From Clostridium sp. AM22-11AC (lineage in GTDB: Bacteria > Bacillota > Clostridia > Lachnospirales > Lachnospiraceae), in contig NZ_QUCM01000001.1 of assembly GCF_003473545.1 (NCBI RefSeq), forward strand, positions 434,001-498,000: a stretch of 64,000 bases of DNA, in the 5' to 3' direction. Each line of letters starts with the position of its first letter. Within the stretch, counting starts at the first letter, position 1. Below the pieces are notes generated by a model. The model made no database searches. It was given only the letters and a program-made list of their open reading frames with translations, and had not been told where the DNA came from. Below are positions 18,071 to 27,207 of this stretch, piece by piece. The position numbers were made by a program, and so were the translations under genes.

Positions 18071-19291
18071 TTATTTCTCTCCCAGATACTTTTCTGTATG
18101 TTTTGTATTAACTGCTTCGCAGATTCTTCTTAAACCTTCTGCCAAAGTTGCCTTCGGGCAAGCCAGGTTCAGACGGATGAATCCATCAGAGTTCTGTACG
18201 AACATGTTGCCTCCTTCCAGAAGGACTCCGGCCTTGTATGCGAAGAACAGAGGCAGGTGCTCATCTGGCTCAAAGTAGGCATTTAAGTCTACCCACGCAA
18301 GATAGGTTGCTTCAGATACTCTGTATTTTGCCTTTGGCAGATGCTCCTTTAAGTATTCTCCGGTGAAGCGGAAGTTCTCATCCAGATATGCCCTTAATTC
18401 TTCCAGCCATGGCTCGCCCTTTTCATAAGCTGCCTGTGCTGCTGCAATACTTAACGGGTTGTCAAAGTTATAATGACGGCCTAACCAGATTTCTTTTAAG
18501 CCTTCATCACGGATGATCACGTTGGAGATCATCATACCTGCCAGGTTAAAGGTCTTGCTTGGTGCCATGCAGGTGATCAGGCGCTTGTAATCCGGCATTA
18601 CCTTGCCCATTGGGATATGCTTTTTATCGCAGCGGATCAAATCACAGTGGATCTCATCAGAGATGACCCACATATTGTTCTTTTCAATGATCTCTGCCAT
18701 CTTCTTTAATTCTTCTTCAGTCCAGATACGTCCACTTGGGTTATGAGGATTGCACAGGATAAACAGTGTAGTCTTCTCGTCTGCTGCCTTCTTGGCAAGA
18801 TCATCAAAATCAATGGTATAATATCCGTCTTCATCATGAAGGTCACTGCATACATAGCCTCTCTTGCTAAAGTCTGCTGCATACTTGAAATATGCATAAG
18901 AAGGAGTTAAGAATAATACCTTTTCATCTGGTTTGCAGATGTATTCCACCATTTCATATAACGCTGGAATGATACCATTTGACATTACCAGTTCTTTTCT
19001 GTCAAAGGTCCAGCCATATCTTCTCTGGCACCATGCGGAAAATGCTTCGTAATAGCTCTTTTCAAATACTCTGGTATAGCCGAAGATACGCTTGTCTAAA
19101 CGCTCTCTCATTCCGTCAATAACAACATCCGGTGTGGCAAATTCCATATCTGCTACCCACATACGGATAAATTCTTCATCCTTGTATGGGAATTTCATAG
19201 TCTCATCTGCATGGAAAATGTAATCACGGAAACCGTCTGTGTTCATGGCATTTGTATGCCGTCTGTCAATGATCTCATCAAAATTGTACAT
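18071..19291 (-). CDS. malY: MalY/PatB cystathionine beta-lyase-type enzyme
   Basis: A 406-residue PLP-dependent C-S lyase that releases a thiol, pyruvate and ammonia from cystathionine or other S-substituted cysteines. MWVADMEFATPDVV, RIFGYTRVFEKSYYEAF, NPHNPSGRIWT, VISDEIHCDLI and MAPSKTFNLAGMM (PLP Lys) match the MalY/PatB family throughout. The ATG at 19291 has CGGGGT upstream; the longer frame to 19369 runs back across the transcription start and is rejected. A promoter (TTGATT-17-TACAAT) lies 90 bases upstream inside a segment shared with the M20 deacylase promoter. Confidence 0.92.
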   Translation of the reverse strand: MYNFDEIIDRRHTNAMNTDGFRDYIFHADETMKFPYKDEEFIRMWVADMEFATPDVVIDGMRERLDKRIFGYTRVFEKSYYEAFSAWCQRRYGWTFDRKELVMSNGIIPALYEMVEYICKPDEKVLFLTPSYAYFKYAADFSKRGYVCSDLHDEDGYYTIDFDDLAKKAADEKTTLFILCNPHNPSGRIWTEEELKKMAEIIEKNNMWVISDEIHCDLIRCDKKHIPMGKVMPDYKRLITCMAPSKTFNLAGMMISNVIIRDEGLKEIWLGRHYNFDNPLSIAAAQAAYEKGEPWLEELRAYLDENFRFTGEYLKEHLPKAKYRVSEATYLAWVDLNAYFEPDEHLPLFFAYKAGVLLEGGNMFVQNSDGFIRLNLACPKATLAEGLRRICEAVNTKHTEKYLGEK

Positions 19292-19363
19292 ATTTTTTAC
19301 CCCGTTTCTCTGATTTTCCAGGCTTGCGCCGGCCTGGTCTGTTATTTTTATTTCAGGTACTGG

Positions 19364-19560
19364 ATGCATCTCATGCCTGGATTGTACTAAAATAAGTACC
19401 CGAAATCAAAGTGCTTTAAGTTTCTCTACAGTGGAATTTTACAAATTAAGTTTCCTGAAAATAGATTTTTCTTTTTTCTGTGCAGAGACTTTAGAAAAAG
19501 CAGGTAAACCAGAAAAGAAATCGTTGATTTATTGATTTATACGAAACTTTTCAGGGCTTT
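19364..19560. repeat. Regulatory segment copy 1, upstream of malY
   Basis: This stretch without genes matches 22366-22560 in order and spacing: GATGCATCTCAT-CTG-ATTGTACTAAAA, a TTTCCTGAAA...GATTTTT.CTTTT block, and the 20-base word TTGATTTATACGAAACTTTT at 19532-19551. The whole looks like a duplicated promoter and operator region. The plus-strand -10 present in copy 2 is absent here. The rest of 19292-19664 holds only the malY 5' untranslated region and the terminator at 19604-19648. Confidence 0.75.
19381..19409 (-). promoter_or_regulatory. Promoter of malY run
   Basis: Minus-strand TTGATT (19404-19409), 17-base spacer, TACAAT (19381-19386). The word TAGTACAAT and the following ATGAGATGCATCCAG are shared with the M20 promoter. 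Confidence 0.75.
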
Positions 19561-19603
19561 TGACCGGTGAATATGTCACAGATCCCTTCACCATATACAC
19601 AAT

Positions 19604-19648
19604 AAAAAATGAGAGATAAAGCCTTTTCAACGCAGGCTTATCTCTCAT
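19604..19648 (-). terminator. Intrinsic terminator after YfcC gene
   Basis: Arms ATGAGAGATAA.AGCC and GGCT.TATCTCTCAT pair around an 11-base loop, and TTTTT follows on the minus strand just past the transporter gene. It separates the deacylase-transporter unit from malY. Confidence 0.85.
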
Positions 19649-19664
19649 TTATATCACTGTATAA

Positions 19665-21074
19665 CTATATTACGCCGGTCCATCCGGTAACAGTCAGCAG
19701 GAAAACGATCACACATGCCAGTAAAATAAGGGTGATAACCTTTGGGAACACCCACTTAAACCATCTTGGAAATGGCACTTCCGCCATAATGCAGGACCCG
19801 ATCATCCAGCCTAAAAGCGGGGATAACAGGTTGGTAAAGCTGTCGCCCATCTGATAAGCTACAACTGCAAGGTTCAGATGTAAGCCCAGTGCTTCTGCTA
19901 CCGGCTTCATAATAGGAACCAGGATCGCAGCCTTTGAAGTAGCAGACGGGATCAGCGGGTTGATAACAGAAACGATCAGTGTAAGTCCTACACTGGATAC
20001 GGATTTTGGAAGACTCATAAGCGGCTTGGTAAGAACATACACAATGGTATGGATCACATTTCCATCTGCCAGCACCAGAGAGATCACCTTTGCAAGTCCG
20101 ATAACAAAAGCTACAAAAGCCATAGAGCCAAGGCCTTTTGCAAAAGCATCAGCCAGCTTTTCAGCAGACATACCGCCGATAATGCCTACTGCGATCATAG
20201 TAATGATCATAACTGCAAGCATAAAGTCAAAGGTCAGGTTACTGTCTCCGCCCATAAGAGGATAAATGGCAATGATCAGATACTGAAGTACAAAAAGAAC
20301 AATAACTGCTACTTTTCTCCAGTTCATTTCCACATGCTTTAACAGTTCTTCCTCTGAACCGTTCACAATAGCATCCGGTCTCCAGCCATCCTGATACATT
20401 ATAGATGCAGCAGGATCTTTGCGGATCTTTTTGATATACTGCATAGTCATAATGATCGCAACAAATAAAAAGAAATTCATGATGACCAGCCTGGTAAAGA
20501 AACCAGAATAAGGAGTGACGCCCATAAGCATCTGTGTAGTTGCCTGCTGCGCAGGACCTGTACCAAAGCCCACTAATGCTGCAAAGGTGGTTACTACAAG
20601 GGCACAGATTGGATCCAGCTTCAGCTTTTTAGAGAACATAACACCAACCGGTACTACAGCGATCAGGGCATCCGTTCCACCAAATCCACCTAAATAAGCC
20701 ATAAGGATCATCATCATGGATACCAGGATACCTGTTCCTTTATCCTTTAACTTATAAACACCCCAATTCATCAGATCGTCCATAACGCCTGTTTCCAGTA
20801 CAACGTTGATATTAGCTCCTGATATCATAACAACAAACGCTATGGTTGCTGCTCCTACCATGCCTGACTTCACACGCATCAGTGCGCCCCACGGACTGAC
20901 CGGTGTCTGATGTCCCAGGAAGTGGAAATCAGTACCTGTGATCTGTCCTGCTTCATTTACTGCAAACTCTCCTGCCGGGATCAGATAGGTTGCCAGACAG
21001 GCCAATACTATGATCCCAAACATGATCCACAAAAGATGCGGCATTTTAAACGGTTTCTTTTCTTTTTTTCCCAT
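19665..21074 (-). CDS. YfcC-family (ArsB/NhaD superfamily) transporter
   Basis: A 469-residue integral membrane protein with about 11-13 helices. The start FKMPHLLWIMFGIIVL, LIPAGEF after the first helix, GGFGGTDALIAVVPVG, and the C-terminal INPLIPSATSKAAILVPIMKP and AYQMGDSFTNLLSPLLGWM are YfcC/DcuC-type signatures. Such proteins carry dicarboxylates, amino acids or N-acylated amino acids such as aminobenzoyl-glutamate relatives. The upstream M20 deacylase ends 52 bases before and is surely co-transcribed, so the import of an N-acyl amino acid or dipeptide is the best guess. Confidence 0.88.
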   Translation of the reverse strand: MGKKEKKPFKMPHLLWIMFGIIVLACLATYLIPAGEFAVNEAGQITGTDFHFLGHQTPVSPWGALMRVKSGMVGAATIAFVVMISGANINVVLETGVMDDLMNWGVYKLKDKGTGILVSMMMILMAYLGGFGGTDALIAVVPVGVMFSKKLKLDPICALVVTTFAALVGFGTGPAQQATTQMLMGVTPYSGFFTRLVIMNFFLFVAIIMTMQYIKKIRKDPAASIMYQDGWRPDAIVNGSEEELLKHVEMNWRKVAVIVLFVLQYLIIAIYPLMGGDSNLTFDFMLAVMIITMIAVGIIGGMSAEKLADAFAKGLGSMAFVAFVIGLAKVISLVLADGNVIHTIVYVLTKPLMSLPKSVSSVGLTLIVSVINPLIPSATSKAAILVPIMKPVAEALGLHLNLAVVAYQMGDSFTNLLSPLLGWMIGSCIMAEVPFPRWFKWVFPKVITLILLACVIVFLLTVTGWTGVI

Positions 21075-21125
21075 TTAGTTTTTCCCCTTTATACTCTTAC
21101 GTATTTTTCAAACCATTCCCTGTTT

Positions 21126-22310
21126 TTATTTTTCAAATGCAAAGGCTGCTTCTGCACACACTCCCAGCCAGAATCCTGATTCATCTATATCGAATTTTCC
21201 ATTATGGTGTGCTGCACCGCTGCCATAAGCTTCATTGCGGATCCCTAAAAATCCCAGCACGCCTGGATATTTGTTCTGATATGCACTGTAGCACTCAGAA
21301 GCAAACCACTTATCACAGTCTCCTAATACTTCTTCTCCACAGATCTCACCTACTGCTTTCTGGATCTTAAGAGCTGTTTTCTCATCATTTACAACAGGAT
21401 ATGGGCTGATATTATTTCTCTTTTCAAATTCAATGCCGCATCTGTAGGAATCTGCTGTATTTCTTGCGATCCGCTCAATGATCTCTAATGCCTTTTCTCC
21501 TTCTTCTTTATTGAAGAAACGGGCAGTTCCTCCTACATAAGCATCATCCGGGATAATGTTGGTAGCTTCTCCAGCTTTTACCATTCCAAGACCAAGTGTA
21601 ACTGTTTCTTCTACATTTAACTGGTTCATAAAAGCAGAATTCAGCTGTGTGATAATATGGGCTGCCGGAATGATCGGGTTGATCGCCTGATCCGGTCTGG
21701 AGCCATGTCCGCTCTTTCCTTTTAGGTGGAAACCAATTCCTACTGTTCCTGCCATTCTTGGTCCCGGAACAATGTTGACCTTGCCTGCATCCAGTTCGTT
21801 ATATACGTGAAATGCAAAGCACTCATCAATAGGATATTTTTCCAGTGCCTCTATCATGGTATCAATTCCGCAGTTTGTTTCCTCTCCTTCTTCAAAACAA
21901 CAATATACAGTTCCTGGAAGTTCTTCTTTGTTCTGCACCAGTATTCTCATTGTTCCAAGGAGCATTGCCATATGGGCATCATGGCCGCAGGCATGACATC
22001 TGCCTGGAATTTCAGAAACGCAGACCTTAGGCTGCTTTAAATTTTCAGTTTCTTCCTGTAATGGCAGAGCATCTATATCTGCACGCAGTATTTTATTCTT
22101 CCCAGGCTTTCCGCCTTCAATGATCGCAATAAGGCCTGTTCCTGGAAGCTTTTCATAGGGAACACCCATTTTTTCGATTTCTTCTATCAACCGTTCTCTT
22201 GTGTGGAATTCTTTTCCTGAAAGCTCCGGTGAACGGTGAAATTCCCGCCTCATAGCCACTACGTAGTCCTGCTGGTCCTGTGCCAGTTCTTTTATCTTAC
22301 TGGATTCCAT
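21126..22310 (-). CDS. M20-family N-acyl-amino-acid amidohydrolase
   Basis: A 394-residue zinc peptidase of the HipO/AbgB/YkuR group that removes acyl groups from amino acids. The metal motif CHACGHDAHMAMLLG, FEEGEETNCG with catalytic Glu, SGHGSRPDQAINPI of the lid domain, and C-terminal GSGAAHHNGKFDID are intact. Cytosolic, no signal peptide. The ribosome site AGGAGG is strong. It heads a two-gene unit with the YfcC transporter and starts beside the divergent XRE regulator. With MalY lyases next door, an N-acetyl-S-substituted-cysteine substrate is an attractive hypothesis; hippurate or N-acetyl amino acids are alternatives. Confidence 0.92.
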   Translation of the reverse strand: MESSKIKELAQDQQDYVVAMRREFHRSPELSGKEFHTRERLIEEIEKMGVPYEKLPGTGLIAIIEGGKPGKNKILRADIDALPLQEETENLKQPKVCVSEIPGRCHACGHDAHMAMLLGTMRILVQNKEELPGTVYCCFEEGEETNCGIDTMIEALEKYPIDECFAFHVYNELDAGKVNIVPGPRMAGTVGIGFHLKGKSGHGSRPDQAINPIIPAAHIITQLNSAFMNQLNVEETVTLGLGMVKAGEATNIIPDDAYVGGTARFFNKEEGEKALEIIERIARNTADSYRCGIEFEKRNNISPYPVVNDEKTALKIQKAVGEICGEEVLGDCDKWFASECYSAYQNKYPGVLGFLGIRNEAYGSGAAHHNGKFDIDESGFWLGVCAEAAFAFEK

Positions 22311-22365
22311 TCATTTCCTCCTGCTTTTGTTTGTCAGGCTGCGCAAACCTGTCATTTAACTGATT

Positions 22366-22560
22366 TCCTGGATGCATCTCATATCTGCATTGTACTAAAA
22401 AAATACGCTGAAGCAAAAAGGCATTTGTTTCCTCTTAATGGAAAAATCTAAAACTTGTTTCCTGAAACTGGATTTTTTTCTTTTCAACACCTGCTTTTGG
22501 CCCCGCCTGAAAAACTGCAGAAAAAAATCGCGGTTTTGTTGATTTATACGAAACTTTTTG
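22366..22560. repeat. Regulatory segment copy 2, between M20 gene and regulator
   Basis: This is the partner of 19364-19560. The 20-base word TTGATTTATACGAAACTTTT recurs exactly at 22539-22558, and the TAGTACAAT promoter block near 22389 is also shared. Here the 20-base word forms the -35 and spacer of the plus-strand regulator promoter. It fills most of the 22311-22627 gap. Confidence 0.75.
22389..22416 (-). promoter_or_regulatory. Promoter of M20-YfcC unit
   Basis: Minus-strand TTGCTT (22411-22416), 16-base spacer, TACAAT (22389-22394), about 80 bases upstream of the M20 ATG. Confidence 0.7.
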
Positions 22561-22567
22561 CTATCAT
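22539..22567 (+). promoter_or_regulatory. Promoter of the XRE regulator
   Basis: TTGATT (22539-22544), 17 bases, TATCAT (22562-22567). The duplicated 20-base word covers the -35 and most of the spacer, so a protein bound there would also block this promoter. Confidence 0.65.
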
Positions 22568-22627
22568 AAAGTCACTAAAAATACAGTTGGATCCTTACTT
22601 TAATCTATAAAAGGAGTGGCTTAATCT

Positions 22628-23335
22628 ATGTCCCAGATCAGTACAGAAATCGGAAAACAGATCCGCACTTTCCGCAAAAAACGCAAAATGACACTGGAAG
22701 CCCTTGCGGCTGTTATCTGCAAAAGCAAATCTACTGTTTCCAAGTATGAAAACGGGGAGATTCCGGTAGATATTGAAACATTATATGAAATTGCCTCTGC
22801 TTTGCAGATCCACGTAGAGCAGCTGCTCTACTGTCCGCCACGCCATGCCAACCTGCCGGACAGCAAAAACAGTCCCGCCTTTTTCGCAGGCTGCTCCCAG
22901 TTTTATGCCTATGTATATGACGGAAGAAATAAGCAGCTGATCCGCTGCGTCTTTGATGTGCTTTCAGAAACTGATACATCAAGTTATAAGATCATGATGT
23001 ATATGAATTTTAAAGATTTTGAAAATTACAAGCTGTGTGAAAATACATACTGGGGCTATATTGAGCATTTTGACGCCCTGACCAATATCCAGCTGACCAA
23101 CCAGGACAGCCCGGTAGAAAAAGCCAGCGCACAGATCCTTGCTTCCTATCTGGATACAGATACAAAACGGGGACTGTTTAATGGTTTTTCCAGCCGTCCC
23201 ATGATGCCCATCGCTACTAAAATGCTGTTTTCAAAAACAAAACTCCCGGAAGACGAAGCTCTGTTGCAGGGCCTTAAAGTCTCCCGGGAAGATATACGTT
23301 TGTTAAAGCTTTATAATATGTTTACAGTGCTTTAG
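22628..23335 (+). CDS. XRE-family helix-turn-helix regulator
   Basis: A 235-residue transcription factor. The N-terminal HTH (about residues 8-65) reads IGKQIRTFRKKRKMTLEAL, then KSKSTVSKYENGEIPVDIETL. The C-terminal 150 residues (CPPRH onward) form a domain I do not recognise, probably a ligand or multimer domain. AGGAG precedes the ATG. It is divergent from the M20-YfcC unit and is the only plus-strand gene in the first 31 kb, which suggests local control of that unit, of malY and of itself. Its 3' end overlaps the next gene by 4 bases, tail to tail. Confidence 0.88.
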   Translation: MSQISTEIGKQIRTFRKKRKMTLEALAAVICKSKSTVSKYENGEIPVDIETLYEIASALQIHVEQLLYCPPRHANLPDSKNSPAFFAGCSQFYAYVYDGRNKQLIRCVFDVLSETDTSSYKIMMYMNFKDFENYKLCENTYWGYIEHFDALTNIQLTNQDSPVEKASAQILASYLDTDTKRGLFNGFSSRPMMPIATKMLFSKTKLPEDEALLQGLKVSREDIRLLKLYNMFTVL

Positions 23336-23727
23336 ATTTCTTTCTTGTTGTCAGCACCAGGTGTGGTAACGATCACTTTGGCAGGTGTGATGATAAGCGC
23401 CCCCTTTGCAGTTGCAGCACCCTTAAACATGCTCTCTACCATAGCCTTAAAGGTATCTACAACATCGCCCTCTGTTACGTACTCAGCAGTTCCCTTGATC
23501 TGATATCCTTCCAGGCTCTGTGCGTCATATACAGAAATAGCAATTTTTCCGTCATTTGCCTTAATGTTGTTTAAAATTGTTTCAAGGAAAACATCACCTA
23601 CAACCAGCTTTCCGTCCTCTGTTACATTCTTAAATGCAACTGGAACTACGTTTGGCTCTCCATTTGCGCAGGTAGCAAGATCCCACATACTATTTTTTAA
23701 AACTTTGATCACTGACTCATTTAACAT
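23332..23727 (-). CDS. Pyridoxamine 5'-phosphate oxidase-like flavin-binding protein
   Basis: A 131-residue split-barrel protein of the PNPOx-like family. MWDLATCANGEPNVVPVAF and KLVVGDVFLETILNNIKAND are the usual FMN-fold strands, and ISVYDAQSLEGYQIKGTAEYV matches the third. Such proteins bind FMN or F420-like cofactors and act as small oxidoreductases; the reaction is unknown. The ATG at 23727 follows GGAGG and is preferred to a start ten codons upstream. It converges with the XRE regulator gene. Confidence 0.85.
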   Translation of the reverse strand: MLNESVIKVLKNSMWDLATCANGEPNVVPVAFKNVTEDGKLVVGDVFLETILNNIKANDGKIAISVYDAQSLEGYQIKGTAEYVTEGDVVDTFKAMVESMFKGAATAKGALIITPAKVIVTTPGADNKKEI

Positions 23728-23868
23728 TGAATATACCTCCATTCGTTGCTTTTGCATGTCTGCATTGCTTATTGACAGTACTTATCTTATCGGATCTGCT
23801 ACTGTTCTGGAAGATATTAGTCAATTTATAAGTCACTACTATTTTTCATAGTGTTATCTGTGATCTTT

Positions 23869-24741
23869 TTACAGAAGCTTTCCATACATCTCCGGCCGTC
23901 TGTCCCTGAAAAGTCCCCAGGAAAGGCGGTCTTCCATCAGCTGGTCCAGATCAAAGGTAGCTGCTATAAAACCTTCTTCCTGTCTTCCCATGGATATCTG
24001 GATCTCTCCACAGCCGTCGGTGATAAAAGATGAACCGTAGAAAACAAGGGAAGAACTCTGTCCTGCATTTTCTGCACATGGCTCTACCCGTTCCTCGCCT
24101 ACCCGGTTCGCTGCAACCACAGGCACCAGATTAGATGCGCTGTGTCCCTGCATACATCTTCTCCAGTGAGGCATACTGTCAGTGGAAAGAATAGGTTCAC
24201 TTCCAATAGCTGTTGGATACAGAAGGATCTCTGCGCCTTCTACTGCCATAGCTCTGGCAGTCTCCGGAAACCACTGGTCCCAGCAGATCCCAACGCCCAC
24301 TTTTCCATAGGCTGTGTCAAATACCTTAAAACCGGTATCTCCCGGTGTGAAATAAAATTTTTCCTGATAGAAATGGTCATCCGGGATATGGGTCTTTCTG
24401 TAAACGCCCAGAATAGAACCGTCTGCATCGATCATAGCAACAGAATTAAACAGCCGGTTTACATCTCTTTCATAAAAGCTTACCGGGATCACTACTCCAA
24501 GGCTTGCACAGACTCTCTGGAAATATCTCACTGCCGGATTTTCCATTACAGGCGTTGCAAACTGATAGTAATCATATCTGCGCTCCTGGCAGAAATACTG
24601 ACGTTCAAACAGCTCTGGAAGAAGGATCACCTGAGCTCCTTCCGCTGCTGCCTGACGTACCAGAGCCTCTGCTTTTTCTATGTTTTCTGCTACATTTCTG
24701 CTGCAGCGCATCTGGACTGCGGCACATCTTACGTTTCTCAA
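23869..24741 (-). CDS. aguB: N-carbamoylputrescine amidase
   Basis: A 290-residue nitrilase-superfamily enzyme that turns N-carbamoylputrescine into putrescine, CO2 and ammonia. The catalytic triad is visible: Glu in ILLPELFERQYFCQ, Lys in YRKTHIPDDHFYQEKFYF and Cys in VGICWDQWFPE. The TTG start at 24741 has AGGAG nine bases upstream. It is the last gene of the polyamine operon, 135 bases after aguA; the spacer shows no clear terminator. The sequence FYQEKFYFTPGDTGF is typical of AguB rather than other nitrilases. Confidence 0.95.
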   Translation of the reverse strand: MRNVRCAAVQMRCSRNVAENIEKAEALVRQAAAEGAQVILLPELFERQYFCQERRYDYYQFATPVMENPAVRYFQRVCASLGVVIPVSFYERDVNRLFNSVAMIDADGSILGVYRKTHIPDDHFYQEKFYFTPGDTGFKVFDTAYGKVGVGICWDQWFPETARAMAVEGAEILLYPTAIGSEPILSTDSMPHWRRCMQGHSASNLVPVVAANRVGEERVEPCAENAGQSSSLVFYGSSFITDGCGEIQISMGRQEEGFIAATFDLDQLMEDRLSWGLFRDRRPEMYGKLL

Positions 24742-24876
24742 TTTTCGTTTCTCCTTCTTTCACTGGACCCGATATTCCCAAATCCATTTGATCCGTTGTT
24801 TTTACAACATTTTATAATGTTTCATCCATTTTTATTTTCGTTGGCAACTTTTGCGGTTACTGCTGGTTGCCGAATT

Positions 24877-26055
24877 TTACTTTCCACAGCCTGAAGGGAT
24901 CTGCTGGGTAATACAATGGATATTTCCGCCACCTATGATGATGGCCTGTGCATCAATCGGGCAGATCTTCCGCTCCGGGAACAGCTTTCCTAAAATATCG
25001 CAGGCCAGCTTATCATGCTTATCCTGAAACTGAGGAACTAAAACTGCTTCATTTGCAATATAGAAATTTACATAACTGGCTGCCAGCCGTTCTCCTGCTT
25101 CTCTGGTATCTTCTCCCGGCTCAAAAGCAAGACCTTTTAAATCTTCTTCCTGGATGCATACCGGCTTTTCAGGAATTGGCAGTTTATGGATCACAAACTT
25201 TCTGCCCTTTGCATCTGTCTCATTTTCCAAAATCTGGTAATCTTCCATGGAAAGGGCATACTGTAGATCTTCTTTATCATCGGTCCAGGCTAAAACTACC
25301 TCTCCCGGCTTTACAAAGGCGCACACATTGTCCACATGCTCATTGGTCTCGTCCTGCCAGATGCCGTTTTTCAGCCAGATCACCTTTTTTGCACCCAGAT
25401 ATTCACAAAGCTTCTTTTCAATCTCTTCTTTTGTAAGGCGTGGGTTTCTTCCAGGACTTAAAAGACATGCCTCTGTTACTAACAGCGTTCCTTCTCCGTC
25501 ACTGTGAATGGAACCGCCTTCCAGGACAAAATCTCCTGCATCATATACAGGATAACCAAGAGCATCGCAGACCGCCTCTGCCGCAGCATCGTCCTTTTCC
25601 CAGCTTGCATAAAGGCCGTCTACCTCACCGCCCCAGGCATTGAACTGCCAGCTGATGCCCCGGACTTCCTTCCGGGCATTTTTTACAAAGGTAGGTCCTA
25701 CATCTCTGGCCCAGGCATCGTCTGTTTCTATGGGAAGAATGTGGATGTTTTCTGACTTTCCAGAAAAAGCCGCTTTCGCAGACTCGATGGAAGAAGGACC
25801 AGCAAGCATGAAAACATCTTCTCCTTCTGCTATGGCCTCTGCGATCTGTGCAAAAGCTTTTCTGGCATCTCTGGCTCCATAAGCCCAGGAACCGGGGCGC
25901 TCCGGCCAGATCATAATGGTGCCTTTGTGAGGTTCAAATTCCCCAGGCATGTGAAATCCATCTGATGCCGGCAATGTTTTTAGCCGTTCCGCCTGCACCG
26001 TTTTATTTATCTTATCCATTTCACCGGTCATATCCGTCTTTTCCATCATCTCCAT
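24877..26055 (-). CDS. aguA: Agmatine deiminase
   Basis: A 392-residue guanidine-modifying enzyme that hydrolyses agmatine to N-carbamoylputrescine. Markers are [60 protein letters not shown] and the C-terminal [15 protein letters not shown] with the catalytic Cys. The start codon shares one base with the nspC stop (TAATG), and GGGGAG lies nine bases upstream. The first 20 residues are a Met/Lys-rich extension of uncertain value; later Met codons could also serve. Confidence 0.95.
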   Translation of the reverse strand: MEMMEKTDMTGEMDKINKTVQAERLKTLPASDGFHMPGEFEPHKGTIMIWPERPGSWAYGARDARKAFAQIAEAIAEGEDVFMLAGPSSIESAKAAFSGKSENIHILPIETDDAWARDVGPTFVKNARKEVRGISWQFNAWGGEVDGLYASWEKDDAAAEAVCDALGYPVYDAGDFVLEGGSIHSDGEGTLLVTEACLLSPGRNPRLTKEEIEKKLCEYLGAKKVIWLKNGIWQDETNEHVDNVCAFVKPGEVVLAWTDDKEDLQYALSMEDYQILENETDAKGRKFVIHKLPIPEKPVCIQEEDLKGLAFEPGEDTREAGERLAASYVNFYIANEAVLVPQFQDKHDKLACDILGKLFPERKICPIDAQAIIIGGGNIHCITQQIPSGCGK

Positions 26056-27194
26056 TATGCCAGTCTCCCCTTAAAGTCTTCATATCCAAAAGTGCGGATC
26101 ATCTCGCAGTCCCCGTCCTCTTTCATCACAGCGATCCCAGGAAGGGGAATACCGTTAAATGTATTATTTTTCACCATGGAATAAATAGCCATATCCTGAA
26201 AATACAGCTTATCTCCCACCTGAATCTGTTTATCAAAGGAATAATCCCCGATCACATCTCCCGCCAGACAGGTACAGGAGGAAAGACGGTAGGTAAACTC
26301 CTTTTCTCCTGAAACTCCGCTGTCCTTTAATGGCGGTCTGTATGGCATTTCCAGCACATCCGGCATATGGCAGGCAGCAGAAGCGTCAAGGATCAGCACA
26401 GAAAGTCCATTTTCCACAATATCCATTACCTCAGTCACCAGATAACCGGCATTTAAGGCAATAGCTTCTCCCGGCTCCAGATACACCTCTACTCCATAAG
26501 TATCTCTTATATGACGAATGCATTTTATAAGCAGCTCTCTGTCATAATCATCTCTTGTAATATGATGACCACCGCCCATATTCAGCCATTTTATCTTAGA
26601 AAGCCATGGGCCGAACTTTTCTTCCACTGCTTCCAGTGTTTTTGCCAGATCATCTGCATTCTGCTCGCAAAGCGTATGAAAATGCAGGCCGTCCAGAGCC
26701 TCAAAAAGCTCCGGCTCTGTTGCAATCTCACAGTCAAATACCTCTTTTGTAACACCAAGTCTTGAACCAGGAGCACAGGGATCATAAATAGCATGATCCC
26801 CCTGAGTGGAACACTCCGGGTTGATGCGCAGTCCCAGGCTTTTTCCTGAGACTGCGTCTTTATGGCGGCGAAGCTGGGCAAAGGAATTAAAGATAATGTG
26901 GTCACAGATCTCTCCCAGTTCTTTTATATCTGCATCCTTATAAGCCGGGGCAAACACATGGTTTTCTTTCCCCATTTCTTCTTTTCCAAGTCTGGCCTCA
27001 TACAGGCCGCTGGCTGTGGTGCCGTCTAAATACTGCCCGATCAGAGGATATTCATAAAAGCAGGAAAAGGCTTTCTGGGCCAGCAGGATCTTACAGCCTG
27101 CTTTTTCCCGGACATCCCCCAAGATCTCCAGATTTTCTTTCAGTTTCTTCTCATCGATCACATAACAGGGAGTGGGAAGCTGATCCATTCTCAT
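26055..27194 (-). CDS. nspC: Carboxynorspermidine decarboxylase
   Basis: A 379-residue alanine-racemase-fold PLP decarboxylase that converts carboxyspermidine or carboxynorspermidine to spermidine or norspermidine. [30 protein letters not shown] (PLP Lys), [40 protein letters not shown] and [14 protein letters not shown] match the family along its whole length. I chose the ATG at 27194 (GGGAG nine bases upstream) over a TTG two codons earlier. It directly follows the synthase gene, its pathway partner. Confidence 0.94.
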   Translation of the reverse strand: MRMDQLPTPCYVIDEKKLKENLEILGDVREKAGCKILLAQKAFSCFYEYPLIGQYLDGTTASGLYEARLGKEEMGKENHVFAPAYKDADIKELGEICDHIIFNSFAQLRRHKDAVSGKSLGLRINPECSTQGDHAIYDPCAPGSRLGVTKEVFDCEIATEPELFEALDGLHFHTLCEQNADDLAKTLEAVEEKFGPWLSKIKWLNMGGGHHITRDDYDRELLIKCIRHIRDTYGVEVYLEPGEAIALNAGYLVTEVMDIVENGLSVLILDASAACHMPDVLEMPYRPPLKDSGVSGEKEFTYRLSSCTCLAGDVIGDYSFDKQIQVGDKLYFQDMAIYSMVKNNTFNGIPLPGIAVMKEDGDCEMIRTFGYEDFKGRLA

Positions 27195-27207
27195 TTTCAA
27201 GTTCTCC

